Shown in pieces: positions 15,950-24,211 of a stretch of DNA of 64,000 nucleotides. The notes beneath the pieces were generated by a model that saw only the letters and a program-made list of their open reading frames with translations, was not told the origin of the DNA and did not search any database. This DNA is from Beduinella massiliensis (GTDB lineage Bacteria; Bacillota; Clostridia; Christensenellales; Aristaeellaceae): the NCBI RefSeq assembly GCF_900199405.1, contig NZ_LT963428.1:1-64000 (forward strand), read 5' to 3'. The position numbers were made by a program, and so were the translations under genes. Every line of letters begins with the position of its first letter. The stretch's first letter is position 1.

Positions 15950-17083
15950 TTACTTCACCTGAATCAGCTCGTAGCCGCGCGTGCCCAGGCCGATCTTCTC
16001 GGCGTGCTCCAGGCAGCTTTGCCACTCCGATTCCGGCGTGGAGTTGCGGAAGTGGTCGTGATGATCGACGAAGCCTTCCCTGTGCATGTTGTCGTAGAGC
16101 TGGCTGCCGGGCATCGGCTGGGCGGCGAGGCAGGCGTCCGCGCAGGCCTGGTCGAGCGCCAGCGGGTCGAAGGAGGCGAACATGCCGATGTTCGGCAGAA
16201 TCGGCGCGTCGTTCTCGCCGTGGCAGTCGCAGTTGGGCGACACGTCCACGATCAGCGACACGTGGAAGTTCGGCCTGCCGTCCACCACCGCCTTGGCGTA
16301 CTCGGCCATGCGGCAGTTGAGCTCGGAGACGGCGTTGCTGTCGTTGAAGGCGATCGCGTCGAAGTTGCAGGCGCCGAGGCACCGGCCGCAGCCGACGCAG
16401 TTTTCCTCGACCACGTGCATCTTGCGGGTCTTCTCGTCGAACGCGAGGCCGCTGTTCGCGCACTCGTGCCGGCACCGGCCGCAGCCGCGGCACAGCTCCG
16501 AGTCGATGCTGGGCTTACCGCAGTTGTGCTGGTCCTTCTTGCCCGCGCGCGAGCCGCAGCCCATGCCGATGTTCTTGATCGCGCCGCCGAAGCCCGTCGC
16601 CTCATGGCCCTTGAAGTGCGTGAGGCTGATGAATACGTCCGCGTCCATGATCGCGCGGCCGATCTTCGCCTCCTTCACGTGCTCGCCGCCCGCCACGGGC
16701 ACCGTCACGTCGTCCGTGCCCTTGAGCCCGTCGCCGATCAGCACCGGGCAGCCCACGGTCAGCGGGGTAAAGCCGTTCTCCCAGGCGCAGTACAGGTGCT
16801 CCAGCGCGTTCTTGCGGCTGCCCGGATAGAGCGTGTTGCAGTCCGTCAGGAACGGCTTGCCCCCCAGCTCCTTGACGACGTCCGCCACCGCCTTCGCGTA
16901 GTTCGGCCTAAGATAGCTGATGTTGCCCAGCTCGCCGAAGTGCATTTTGATCGCCACGAACTTGCCGTCCATGTCGATTTCGCCGATGCCCGCGCGGCGC
17001 ATCAGCTTTCTGAGCTTTTCGGGCAGACCGTCTCCGAATGCCTTCGTGCGGAAATCCGAAAAGTAAACCTTTGCCTTCTCCAT
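15950..17083 (-). CDS. DUF362-domain protein with two 4Fe-4S clusters
   Basis: The 377-residue cytosolic iron-sulfur protein has a DUF362 domain (LRPNYAKAVADVV, TDCNTLYPGSRKNA, FKGHEATGFGGAIKNIGMG) and two ferredoxin-type cluster motifs, CRGCGRCRHEC (about 198-208) and CVGCGRCLGAC (about 228-238). A long C-terminal part contains VSPNCDCHGEND. DUF362 proteins are common in anaerobes and are presumed electron-transfer components; the partner is unknown. The ATG at 17083 follows AGGAGG at 9 nt. The promoter upstream has the 19-bp spacer typical of MerR-type control, so expression is probably inducible. Confidence 0.88.
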   Translation of the reverse strand: MEKAKVYFSDFRTKAFGDGLPEKLRKLMRRAGIGEIDMDGKFVAIKMHFGELGNISYLRPNYAKAVADVVKELGGKPFLTDCNTLYPGSRKNALEHLYCAWENGFTPLTVGCPVLIGDGLKGTDDVTVPVAGGEHVKEAKIGRAIMDADVFISLTHFKGHEATGFGGAIKNIGMGCGSRAGKKDQHNCGKPSIDSELCRGCGRCRHECANSGLAFDEKTRKMHVVEENCVGCGRCLGACNFDAIAFNDSNAVSELNCRMAEYAKAVVDGRPNFHVSLIVDVSPNCDCHGENDAPILPNIGMFASFDPLALDQACADACLAAQPMPGSQLYDNMHREGFVDHHDHFRNSTPESEWQSCLEHAEKIGLGTRGYELIQVK

Positions 17084-17155
17084 GCTGTCAAACCTCCTGA
17101 TTCTTCGCTGCGGCAAAACGGCCGCCTCGCGAATCGATCCTTTGCGTACCCTTTT

Positions 17156-17186
17156 ATATTAGCACCTGGAGTGCACTCCAAGTCAA
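17156..17186 (-). promoter_or_regulatory. MerR-type promoter/operator upstream of the DUF362 gene
   Basis: On the minus strand TTGACT (17181-17186) and TAATAT (17156-17161) are 19 bp apart. The spacer holds the perfect palindrome TGGAGTGCACTCCA (17167-17180). A long spacer with a centred dyad is the hallmark of MerR-family activation by DNA distortion. The -35 overlaps the stop codon of the upstream gene. No merR-like gene is in the window. Confidence 0.8.
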
Positions 17187-18667
17187 GGGGTTTCAAAAAG
17201 TTTTTCGTCCGCCGGGCGCACGCTTTTGACCCCGAAGTACGAGGCCATGCCCACGTTCTTCCAGTCGTCCGGGGCGGGGCTCAGCGTGCCCATGGCGAAC
17301 TGCGATTCCATCGTGACCGCGGGCACCGTCACGTCGTCCCCCGGCCCGGCGGCGAGGAGCGCGTCGTACTGGCGCTGCACCTGCGCCCGATAGCGGAAGG
17401 CGTCGCCCGAGAGCACCTCGCGCACGGCCTCCGGGTAGCTGCCCTGAAAGTTCCCGGCGGTCAGGCAAAGCGCCAGCGCGCCCGCCAGCGCGAAAGCCGC
17501 GGCCCGCTTTTTTCCGTCCGCGCGCATCGGCGTCCGCCCCGTCCGGCGCCTTGCCAGCGCGCCCAGCGCGTAAGCGTAGACGAAGGGGATCGCGCACAGC
17601 GAATAGGCGTGGTAGAGGTTCACGATGCGCGCCGGTCCCGCATAGCCGGACGTGTACATGTGCGGAAAGATCATCGCGCACAGCAGCAGCAGCGAGACGG
17701 CCGCCACGGCCAACGGCGCGCGAAAGCGCCCCTTCGCGCGGGCCATGCGGCGGTAAAGGGCGGGCGTCAGCGCGAGCAGCAGCGCGAGCAGCGGCGTCCG
17801 CGTGAGGAAGCGCCAGAAGTAGGAAAGCGCCGCCGTGAGCGTCCGCCAGAGGGAGCGCGCGAACCAGAAGCTCTCCTCCTGGAACCAGCCGTCGCTCGCA
17901 AGGCGCACGCTGTTGCCCGGCGCGGCGATGGAGCACAGCAGCAGCAGTGCGGGCAGCGCGAGCAGCAGCGCAAAGCGCAGCGCGGGCGCGCGCCGGCTTC
18001 CCGACGGCGCGTCGAAGACCGCCTTTGCGCCCAGCAGGAAGAGCGCGGCGAGCGTGTAGAGCGCGGTGATGTAGTTGTTCAGCCCGATAAAGGCGAGCAG
18101 CAGCGCGAGCAGCGCCGTGCGCCCGGCGCCGAGCCGCCCGTCCGCGCGCAGGTCGTCCGCAAGCAGCAGCGCGAAGCCGGAAAGCGCCTGCGTGAACGTA
18201 TAAAACCACGCGCCGTTGAACCAGTAGATCCCCTCGACGTACCCCGGCCAGAAGAGCATCTGCAAAAGGGACAGGGCGTAGAACGCGGCGTTTCCCTCCG
18301 CGCGCGAAAGGCCCAAATAGCGCGTGCACAGCCGCCGCGTCACGAAGAAGAGCGACGTGAGCCACAGCAAAAGCAGCGCTGCGGCGTGCAGCGGGTAAAG
18401 CGAGAGCGAGAAGACCGCCGGGCTCAGCGTCATCACCAGAATGCCGGAGAGCGTGCCCTGCCAGTCTCGCCAGGTGCGCAGCGCGTAGCTGACGGCGTCC
18501 TTGAGCACGTGCGGCAGCGAATGCGTGAGCTGCCACGTGCGGTGGGTGATGGAGGCGAAGACGTAGTCGTCCGTCGCCGGGTGCGCGCACAGCGCCCCCA
18601 CGAAGAGGGGCAGCAGCAGCGCCGCCCACAGCGCGAAAAGCGCGCAGACCGCGGCCCGTTTTCTCAT
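17183..18667 (-). CDS. Polytopic membrane protein (DUF6056 / glycosyltransferase-like)
   Basis: The 494-residue protein has 11-12 hydrophobic segments. After TM1 comes HPATDDYVFASITHRTW, an acidic first-loop motif reminiscent of GT-C-fold glycosyltransferases and the DUF6056 family. Other landmarks are YVEGIYWFNGAWFYTF, GLNNYITALYT and APGNSVRLASDGWF. The C-terminal soluble tail is about 90 residues. It probably acts on a lipid-linked or cell-surface glycan, but this rests on overall resemblance only. The ATG at 18667 follows a GAGGGGG site. Codons are extremely GC-rich, which produces long false frames on the other strand. Confidence 0.7.
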   Translation of the reverse strand: MRKRAAVCALFALWAALLLPLFVGALCAHPATDDYVFASITHRTWQLTHSLPHVLKDAVSYALRTWRDWQGTLSGILVMTLSPAVFSLSLYPLHAAALLLLWLTSLFFVTRRLCTRYLGLSRAEGNAAFYALSLLQMLFWPGYVEGIYWFNGAWFYTFTQALSGFALLLADDLRADGRLGAGRTALLALLLAFIGLNNYITALYTLAALFLLGAKAVFDAPSGSRRAPALRFALLLALPALLLLCSIAAPGNSVRLASDGWFQEESFWFARSLWRTLTAALSYFWRFLTRTPLLALLLALTPALYRRMARAKGRFRAPLAVAAVSLLLLCAMIFPHMYTSGYAGPARIVNLYHAYSLCAIPFVYAYALGALARRRTGRTPMRADGKKRAAAFALAGALALCLTAGNFQGSYPEAVREVLSGDAFRYRAQVQRQYDALLAAGPGDDVTVPAVTMESQFAMGTLSPAPDDWKNVGMASYFGVKSVRPADEKLFETP

Positions 18668-18702
18668 GCGCGTTCCCCCTCTCCGTTCGGTTTCACCCCT
18701 TG

Positions 18703-18731
18703 AGTATAGCGCATCGGCCCGCCTTTTGCAA
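18703..18731 (-). promoter_or_regulatory. Promoter of the polytopic membrane protein gene
   Basis: On the minus strand TTGCAA (18726-18731), 17 bp and TATACT (18703-18708) lie about 35 nt upstream of the start. Confidence 0.7.
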
Positions 18732-18754
18732 CGCTCTGGCGGCAATCGCGCAAG

Positions 18755-18784
18755 TTGACATCGATTCTATTCTTATGGTATGAT
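18755..18784 (+). promoter_or_regulatory. Promoter of the YhcH-family gene
   Basis: TTGACA (18755-18760), an 18-bp spacer and TATGAT (18779-18784) lie about 30 nt before the ATG. It diverges from the neighbouring promoter. Confidence 0.8.
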
Positions 18785-18813
18785 AAAGGCACAACGCAAG
18801 GGAGGTCTTTGAC

Positions 18814-19263
18814 ATGGTCTTTGATCGCATAGAAGAGCAGGAGCGTTATTACGGCCTGCATCCCATGATGGAGGAAGCGTTCGCGTTCCTCGCGGAGAGC
18901 GACACGCTCAACCCCGGCCGCTATGAGCTGTCCGGCGGCATGTACGCCATGGTTTCCGAGGGCGATACCCGCCAGATCCGCGACGTGCAGCTCGAGGCGC
19001 ACAAGAAGTACATCGACCTGCAATACTGCTTCGCGGGCGGCGAGCGCATGGCCTGGGCGCACGTGCAGGAGCTCGAGCCCGTTTCCGAGTACGACCCGGA
19101 GAAGGACATCTACTTCCTGACCGGCCCGTGCACCACCGTCAGCGTGAAGCCCGGCAACTTCTCGATCCTCTTCCCCTCCGACGGGCACAAGGCCTGCTGC
19201 CACAACGAATTCCAAAAGCATTACAAGAAGGTCGTCATCAAGATTCCGCTCAAGGAAGAATAA
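18814..19263 (+). CDS. YhcH/YjgK/YiaL-family protein
   Basis: This 149-residue cupin-like protein is of normal family length. Signature stretches are GRYELSGGMYAMVSEGDT, LEAHKKYIDLQYCFAGGE, SVKPGNFSILFPSDGHKAC and KKVVIKIPL. E. coli YhcH lies with sialic-acid genes, and other members with sugar-acid pathways. Metal-binding His/Glu residues are plausible in EAHKKYID and the FPSDGHKACCH segment. A proposed role is sugar isomerisation or anomer handling, but the activity is not settled. The gene has its own promoter and terminator. Confidence 0.92.
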   Translation: MVFDRIEEQERYYGLHPMMEEAFAFLAESDTLNPGRYELSGGMYAMVSEGDTRQIRDVQLEAHKKYIDLQYCFAGGERMAWAHVQELEPVSEYDPEKDIYFLTGPCTTVSVKPGNFSILFPSDGHKACCHNEFQKHYKKVVIKIPLKEE

Positions 19264-19271
19264 GCGGCCCC

Positions 19272-19315
19272 AAATCGCCCCCCGGCATCTCTCAACCAGA
19301 GCCGGGGGGCGATTT
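19272..19315 (+). terminator. Terminator after the YhcH-family gene
   Basis: A perfect 15-bp stem AAATCGCCCCCCGGC with its complement starts 9 nt past the stop. The T tract is short. Confidence 0.85.
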
Positions 19316-19372
19316 GACGTCCTGCCCTTCAACGGCGAAGAAGGCCGCGGGCGCGGCAAAGGGGCAAAAAAC

Positions 19373-19402
19373 ATCGCCTCCGCGGCCCTGCGCGGAGGCG
19401 AT
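19373..19402 (-). terminator. Terminator of the 76-residue membrane protein gene
   Basis: ATCGCCTCCGCG pairs with CGCGGAGGCGAT in a perfect 12-bp stem. TGTTTTTT follows on the minus strand. Confidence 0.88.
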
Positions 19403-19408
19403 AGGGAT

Positions 19409-19639
19409 TCAACCGTCCTTGCGGAAGTACTCGACGCCCATCGCGGCGAGGCCCAGCACCAGCAGCACGGCTGACAGCAGCAGCGGGAACGTCATGCCCG
19501 TCTCCAGCACCGTCGTCAGGAACCGCCCCGGCGGGGTAGCCCAGCCTGAAACCAGGTTGTTGCCGACGTAGAGCAGCACCGCCATCCCCCAGATCGTGCC
19601 CAGCAGCGACAGCACGCCGCCGATCACCGTCTTTTTCAT
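19409..19639 (-). CDS. Small two-helix membrane protein (76 aa)
   Basis: Two hydrophobic segments (about 6-28 and 47-68) are separated by a polar loop GWATPPGRFLTTVLE. The short C-terminal tail is EYFRKDG. AAGGGGAGG lies upstream of the ATG and a strong terminator follows. It is 67 bp downstream of the MacB-like gene and may be the last gene of that cluster. I do not recognise the family. Confidence 0.65.
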   Translation of the reverse strand: MKKTVIGGVLSLLGTIWGMAVLLYVGNNLVSGWATPPGRFLTTVLETGMTFPLLLSAVLLVLGLAAMGVEYFRKDG

Positions 19640-19706
19640 CGGAATCTACCTCCCCTTACCGTGCGCCCCTTTTACATGGGTGCCTTTTTTCATGCCTGCG
19701 CACAGC

Positions 19707-20888
19707 TTAGGCGGACTTGCGGCGCTTCACCGCCCAGATGAGCAGGCCCGAGAGCGTCAGCACAGCGCCCCAGCGGCACAGCCCCGCGTAAAACGCGACG
19801 CGGATGCTCTCCACCGTGCGCAGCAGCACCTGCGCGCCGCTCTGGCCCTGCAGCTTCCAAAAGGTCGCCGCGATGTCCTCGGGCTCCACCAGCACCGCCG
19901 GGATGTACTCCGGATAGAAGTACACGGGCGACAGCATCTGATTGAAGAGCAGCGCCGCCGCGAGCGCCAGCGCCGCCACCGCGAGCGCGCGCCAGAGGAT
20001 GTTCAGGACGAACCACGGGAAGATCTGCGCCATGTAGCGCTCGCGGAGCCGAGCTTGCGTGCGCGCGGTGAAGGCGCGCACGCCGTCCGTAAAGCGGCCC
20101 ACGAAGAAGCCCCAGACGGCAAAGCCCAGCCCGCACAGCAGGAAGCGCAGCCAGATCGTCGCGCCCACCTGCTCCTGGCGCAGGTCGTACAGCGTGCCGC
20201 CGGGCATCCAGCCCGTGGCCACGGACTTGAAGGTCGTCATCGCGCCGCCGTTTTCGACCGGGCGCGCGGTGAAGTTCAGCGTTTGAAGCTGCGGCCTGCC
20301 CACGTCCGCCACGGCGGCGAGCGGCAGGTACAGGCCGTACTCCGTCTCCTCGCCGGCGCCGCGCGTGTGGCGCAGCACGCCCACGACGCGGTAGTTTTCC
20401 CCGCCGACGGTGATCTCGCGGCCCACGACGTCCACCATGCGGAAGACCTTGAGCGCGAACTGTTCATCCATCAGCGCGACGCGCGCGCCCTTTTCAAGCT
20501 CCTCCGGGTAAAAAAGGCGGCCCCTTTGCAGATAGCGGGGGTAGAGCTCGAAGTACCGCTCCCCCACCGCCGTCAGCGCGCCGGAGGCGGCTTCCCCGCC
20601 CTCGGCCGTGACCGTCACCTGCGGCGCGTAGCCGGACAGCGTGTGCACGGTCACCGCCCCCTCGAGCGCGGTTTCCGTCATGTCGGAAAGCGATTCCATG
20701 CGCTGCTTGAGCTGGCTGTCCTGCTTCGGCGCGTCGGGATCCACCGCGTCGCCCTGGGATTCAACGTCCGCGAGCACCGCGTACTGGAGCAGCCCCGGCA
20801 CGGAGTAGATCGAATAGACGGCATAAGCGGACAGCAGCACGCCGATCAGCAGCACGAAGGCCGCCAGCTTTGCCGGGCGTTTGGGCAT
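19707..20888 (-). CDS. MacB/FtsX-like permease subunit
   Basis: The 393-residue protein has TM1 at about 9-30 and a large extracytoplasmic domain (about 31-240) of MacB_PCD character: an acidic PDAPKQDSQLKQ region, ALMDEQFALKVFRMVDVVGREITVGG and YRVVGVLRHTRG. Three more TM segments follow at about 255-275, 310-335 and 370-388. This is the layout of FtsX-type permeases of MacAB exporters. The partner ATPase is not encoded nearby, but the adaptor upstream is. The ATG at 20888 follows AAAGGGGAC; an earlier ATG in the same frame lacks a site. Confidence 0.75.
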   Translation of the reverse strand: MPKRPAKLAAFVLLIGVLLSAYAVYSIYSVPGLLQYAVLADVESQGDAVDPDAPKQDSQLKQRMESLSDMTETALEGAVTVHTLSGYAPQVTVTAEGGEAASGALTAVGERYFELYPRYLQRGRLFYPEELEKGARVALMDEQFALKVFRMVDVVGREITVGGENYRVVGVLRHTRGAGEETEYGLYLPLAAVADVGRPQLQTLNFTARPVENGGAMTTFKSVATGWMPGGTLYDLRQEQVGATIWLRFLLCGLGFAVWGFFVGRFTDGVRAFTARTQARLRERYMAQIFPWFVLNILWRALAVAALALAAALLFNQMLSPVYFYPEYIPAVLVEPEDIAATFWKLQGQSGAQVLLRTVESIRVAFYAGLCRWGAVLTLSGLLIWAVKRRKSA

Positions 20889-20938
20889 ACATGAGTCCCC
20901 TTTCAGGATGCTTTCAAAGTGCATTTCTTGGGTGGGAT

Positions 20939-20958
20939 TTAAGGGGCCCGCCCCTTAA
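20939..20958 (-). other. Inverted repeat between adaptor and permease genes
   Basis: TTAAGGGGC-cc-GCCCCTTAA is a perfect 9-bp hairpin in the 87-bp gap. No T run follows, so it is more likely an mRNA stability element than a full stop. Confidence 0.5.
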
Positions 20959-20975
20959 GCGCAGGGCTTCGCGTC

Positions 20976-22325
20976 TTAGTTGACGTACTCCATGACGCTC
21001 TTGCCGTCCTCGATGGCGCGGTCTTCCTTGTCGCAAAGCTTCGTGCCGCGCAGGTCCTCCTGCACGGAGACGATCGTGTCGCTGCGCTCGAGCACCGTCA
21101 CCGACTGCTTGACCGCCTTCATCTGCGTGCCCCAGAAGTTGTAGTTGTAATCCACCGTGTACACGAAGTCGAGGTTCTCGCCCTCGTTGCGCACGGCTGA
21201 GGCGGGCACCAGCGTGGAGTTGTTCTTGGCCTTGTAGGTGACCTTGACGCCAAGCTCCTGGTTCATCAGGCTGCGCAGGCCGCCCAGCTTGGTGACCGTG
21301 CCCGGCTCCAGCGCGACGTGCAGGTATTTTTCGCTCGTGCCCTCGCGCGTCACGGCCGTGACGGAGGACTTGATGTCGTCAAATTCGCTCTTGATGTCCG
21401 CGCGCATGCCCTCGGTGAATTCGCGCTTGGAGGAGGAGACGTCCACCCGCAGCACGGGCTCGCAGTTCACGCTCATGGCGTAGGCGGCCTTGCTGCCGTC
21501 GTAGGCCTCGCCCTCCGCGATGTTCATCTCGGTGATGTAGCCGTCATGCGGCGCGCGGATGGAGCGCAGCGCCTCGCTCTTGGCGACCAGGTCGATCAGC
21601 TTTTCCTCGGCCTCGTCGATCGCCTTTTGCAGGCTCTCGCGCTTTTGAATGAACTCGTACAGCTCCTTCTTCGTGCGGCTTTCGGAGTACGTCTCGATGA
21701 AGGCGTCGTTCGCCTTGTTGAGCGCCAGCTTCTTGTCGATCACGCCCTCCATCTTCTCGATGAGCGTGGGATCGCCGCTGCGCTGGATCAGCTCCGCCCA
21801 CTTGGACGTATCCGCGGGCAGCACGACGCCCGCCTGCGCGGCGGCGGTCAGCAGGTCGATCTGCGCGTCCTGCAGCTCCTTTTCGGCGTCCGCGGCGCGG
21901 CGGTAGGCGCTGTTCTTGTCCGAATCGGTGTTGGGCGTGAGCCTGATGTAGGCGATTTCGTTGTCGCGGTAATCCGCGTACGCCTTGGAAAGCGCCTCGC
22001 GCGCCTCGTCCACGGTCTTGTCGTAGCTGTCGGAGATCTTCGCGGTGGCGATCAGCGTGCCCGCCGTTACGAAGTCGCCCGCCTTGACCTTCAGCTTGTC
22101 GATCTGAATGGACGAACCGCTTTCCAGGCCCTCCGGCGTGACGTTTTCCGTCTTTTCAAAGTAGAGCTTGCCGGAAAGCGACATCTTGTCCTCGAACTTG
22201 CCCTGGCGCGCCTCTTCCAGCTTGATCTTCGGCGTCGTGATGGTCACGATCGTCTGCGCAAAGAACATGCTGCACGCAACCAATATCGCGAGGATGATCG
22301 CCCCGCGCACCGCGATTTTCTTCAT
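20976..22325 (-). CDS. HlyD/MacA-like efflux adaptor (membrane-fusion protein)
   Basis: The 449-residue protein has an N-terminal membrane anchor (about 7-27), a split biotinyl-lipoyl-like region (KLKVKAGDFVTAGTLIATA and later IRAPHDGYITEMNIAEGEAY), a long alpha-hairpin coiled coil between (about 105-255) and a C-terminal beta-barrel. This is the MacA/HlyD layout. In Gram-positive cells such adaptors work with FtsX-like permeases, and one follows immediately. It lies 25 bp downstream of the sugar permease gene, so the exporter parts are fused to a sugar-import operon. Confidence 0.85.
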   Translation of the reverse strand: MKKIAVRGAIILAILVACSMFFAQTIVTITTPKIKLEEARQGKFEDKMSLSGKLYFEKTENVTPEGLESGSSIQIDKLKVKAGDFVTAGTLIATAKISDSYDKTVDEAREALSKAYADYRDNEIAYIRLTPNTDSDKNSAYRRAADAEKELQDAQIDLLTAAAQAGVVLPADTSKWAELIQRSGDPTLIEKMEGVIDKKLALNKANDAFIETYSESRTKKELYEFIQKRESLQKAIDEAEEKLIDLVAKSEALRSIRAPHDGYITEMNIAEGEAYDGSKAAYAMSVNCEPVLRVDVSSSKREFTEGMRADIKSEFDDIKSSVTAVTREGTSEKYLHVALEPGTVTKLGGLRSLMNQELGVKVTYKAKNNSTLVPASAVRNEGENLDFVYTVDYNYNFWGTQMKAVKQSVTVLERSDTIVSVQEDLRGTKLCDKEDRAIEDGKSVMEYVN

Positions 22326-22350
22326 GGATTTCTTCCTCCGAAATGGCAGT

Positions 22351-23214
22351 TTATTTCAGCTCCGAAAGCTGCACGCCGAGCAGAATGTCTTCCTGGAAGT
22401 ACAGGTAGATCAGCAGCATGGGCATGATGTACAGCGCCGCGCCCGCGAACACGACGTCCGCGTTCGATTCGGTGAGGCTGTTGAACATGACGGACAGCGG
22501 CATCTGCATCTGGTCCTGCAGGTACGCGAGCGGCTGCTCGACCATGTTCCAGCTGTCCGCAAACGAAAGGGCGACCGCCGCGCCCAGCACCGGGCGGCAA
22601 ACGGGCAGCATCACGGCGAAGTAGCACCGCCACGCGCCCGCGCTGTCGATCATCGCGGCCTCGAACATCTCGTTCGGGATGGCGATCATGAACTGACGCA
22701 GCAAGAATATGTAAAAGGGCGAAAACCACATGGGCAGCACGACCGCCCACACGGTATTGATGAGCCCCAGGCTTCGCAGCGCTATGACGTTGGGCGCCAT
22801 GGTGACCTGAAAGGGCATCAGCATCAGCGCGAGCACGAGGAAGAAGAGCGCTTCCCTTCCCCTGAACGTGAAGCGGCTGAGCGAATAGGCCATCATCGGC
22901 ACGAAGACCGCCTGCCCCGCGAGGATCAGCCCCGCGTAGAGCAGGGAGTTCAGGAACAGCTTCAGATAGGTCGGGTCCTCGATGAGGATGGTGTAATACT
23001 GGCGAAGCGTCGCGATTTTGGGCGAGAGCAGAATCGGCAAAAGCTGCGTGATGTCGTAATTGTCGCGCATCTTCAGGTAAGCGCTCATCTCCGACTTGGG
23101 GAAGAACGAATAGAAGACCGTGAACACGATCGGCACGAGCAGCAGCACGGAGAGCGCGCCCAGGAACAGGTGCAAAAACGGATGCCGCGCTTTGCGGTGC
23201 TTTCTTCTCAGCAC
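22351..23214 (-). CDS. Carbohydrate ABC transporter permease (MalG/UgpE type)
   Basis: The 287-residue protein has six TM segments and the cytoplasmic EAA loop NEMFEAAMIDSAGAWRCYF that contacts the ATPase. The start is GTG, 9 nt after AAGGAGG. It forms the membrane pore together with the permease encoded just upstream. No MalK-like ATPase gene is present in the cluster; a shared ATPase such as MsmX elsewhere in the genome is the usual solution. Confidence 0.92.
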   Translation of the reverse strand: MLRRKHRKARHPFLHLFLGALSVLLLVPIVFTVFYSFFPKSEMSAYLKMRDNYDITQLLPILLSPKIATLRQYYTILIEDPTYLKLFLNSLLYAGLILAGQAVFVPMMAYSLSRFTFRGREALFFLVLALMLMPFQVTMAPNVIALRSLGLINTVWAVVLPMWFSPFYIFLLRQFMIAIPNEMFEAAMIDSAGAWRCYFAVMLPVCRPVLGAAVALSFADSWNMVEQPLAYLQDQMQMPLSVMFNSLTESNADVVFAGAALYIMPMLLIYLYFQEDILLGVQLSELK

Positions 23215-23235
23215 GAAATGATTCCTCCTTGGGCG

Positions 23236-24087
23236 CTACATGCTCACGCGCTTTTTCGATTCCGCGAAGTACAGGATGCCGAACAGCACGAGCACGATCG
23301 CGGCGAACGAATAGGCCGCCGTCGTCACGTATTGATAGTTGATCTTCTGGAACATGTTGTTCATGAAGTGCTGCAGGGTGTAACACGACATGTCCGGGTA
23401 GGCGCCGCCGATGAAGAAGACCTCCTTGAAGATCTTGAAGGCGTTGATCCAGGCGAGCACGAACACCAGGAACGCGGTCGGGGAGATCATGGGCAGCGTG
23501 ATGGAAATCTCCTGGCGCAGGCGCGAGGCGCCCTCGAGCGAGGCGTACTCGTACAGGGCGTTTGGCACCGCCTGCAGCGCGGAGGAGAAGATGACCACGG
23601 AAAAGCCCAGGTTCTTCCACACGTAAAGCACCACGACCGGCACGCGCATCGCGCCCGATTCCTTCCACAGCACGCGGTCGAGCCCCAGCGCCTGCAGGAC
23701 GCGGTTGATCGGCCCGCCGTAGTCGAAGAGGATCAGGAAGAGGATCAGCATCGCCGCGGAGGGCATCAGGTACGGCAGCAGCAGGATATTGCGGTACGCC
23801 GTGGAGCTGTCGCCCAGCGTGCGCAGCATCGCGGCCAGAAAAAAGGCCGTCACGAAGATGACCGGCGCGCAGATGAGCGAAAGCGTGAGGGTATTGATCA
23901 GGCCCGTCTGAAACATCTGGTTCTGCCAGACGCTCAGGTAATTGGCGACGCCGACAAAATTGTTCTGCCGCGAGCCGTCGGTGACGCTGAAGTACATGCC
24001 CCCGAAGAAGGGGAGGATGTAAAAGATCAGCAGCCCGATCATGCCCGGCAGCAGAAAAACGGCCAGCATGCGCTTTTGCTTGAACAT
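23236..24087 (-). CDS. Sugar ABC transporter permease (MalF/UgpA type)
   Basis: The 283-residue protein has six TM segments, an N-terminus typical of UgpA (MLAVFLLPGMIGLLIFYILP) and the EAA loop YEYASLEGASRLRQ. It lies 21 bp upstream of the MalG-type gene. An AAGGAAGG site precedes the ATG. Confidence 0.93.
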   Translation of the reverse strand: MFKQKRMLAVFLLPGMIGLLIFYILPFFGGMYFSVTDGSRQNNFVGVANYLSVWQNQMFQTGLINTLTLSLICAPVIFVTAFFLAAMLRTLGDSSTAYRNILLLPYLMPSAAMLILFLILFDYGGPINRVLQALGLDRVLWKESGAMRVPVVVLYVWKNLGFSVVIFSSALQAVPNALYEYASLEGASRLRQEISITLPMISPTAFLVFVLAWINAFKIFKEVFFIGGAYPDMSCYTLQHFMNNMFQKINYQYVTTAAYSFAAIVLVLFGILYFAESKKRVSM

Positions 24088-24145
24088 GCTATAGGTCCTT
24101 CCTTTGCTAGTAGAGACTGGCCGCGCGGCTTTGCGCCCCAGCGCC

Positions 24146-24184
24146 GCGCGCCCGGAGGAAGCCGCCGGCTTCGTCCGGGCGCGC
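24146..24184 (-). other. Strong hairpin after the binding-protein gene
   Basis: GCGCGCCCGG (24146-24155) pairs with CCGGGCGCGC (24175-24184), and GAAGCC-gcc-GGCTTC pairs inside. No T run follows. It probably protects the upstream binding-protein mRNA from 3' decay. Confidence 0.6.
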
Positions 24185-24211
24185 GCGCACGAGAACGCCC
24201 CCGCGCTTTCA

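Noticed and set aside
15896-18703. A 935-codon open frame on the plus strand
   Set aside because: It runs antisense to the DUF362 and polytopic membrane genes. It is an artefact of GC-rich codons, has Arg/His/Ala-rich nonsense composition and no ribosome site.
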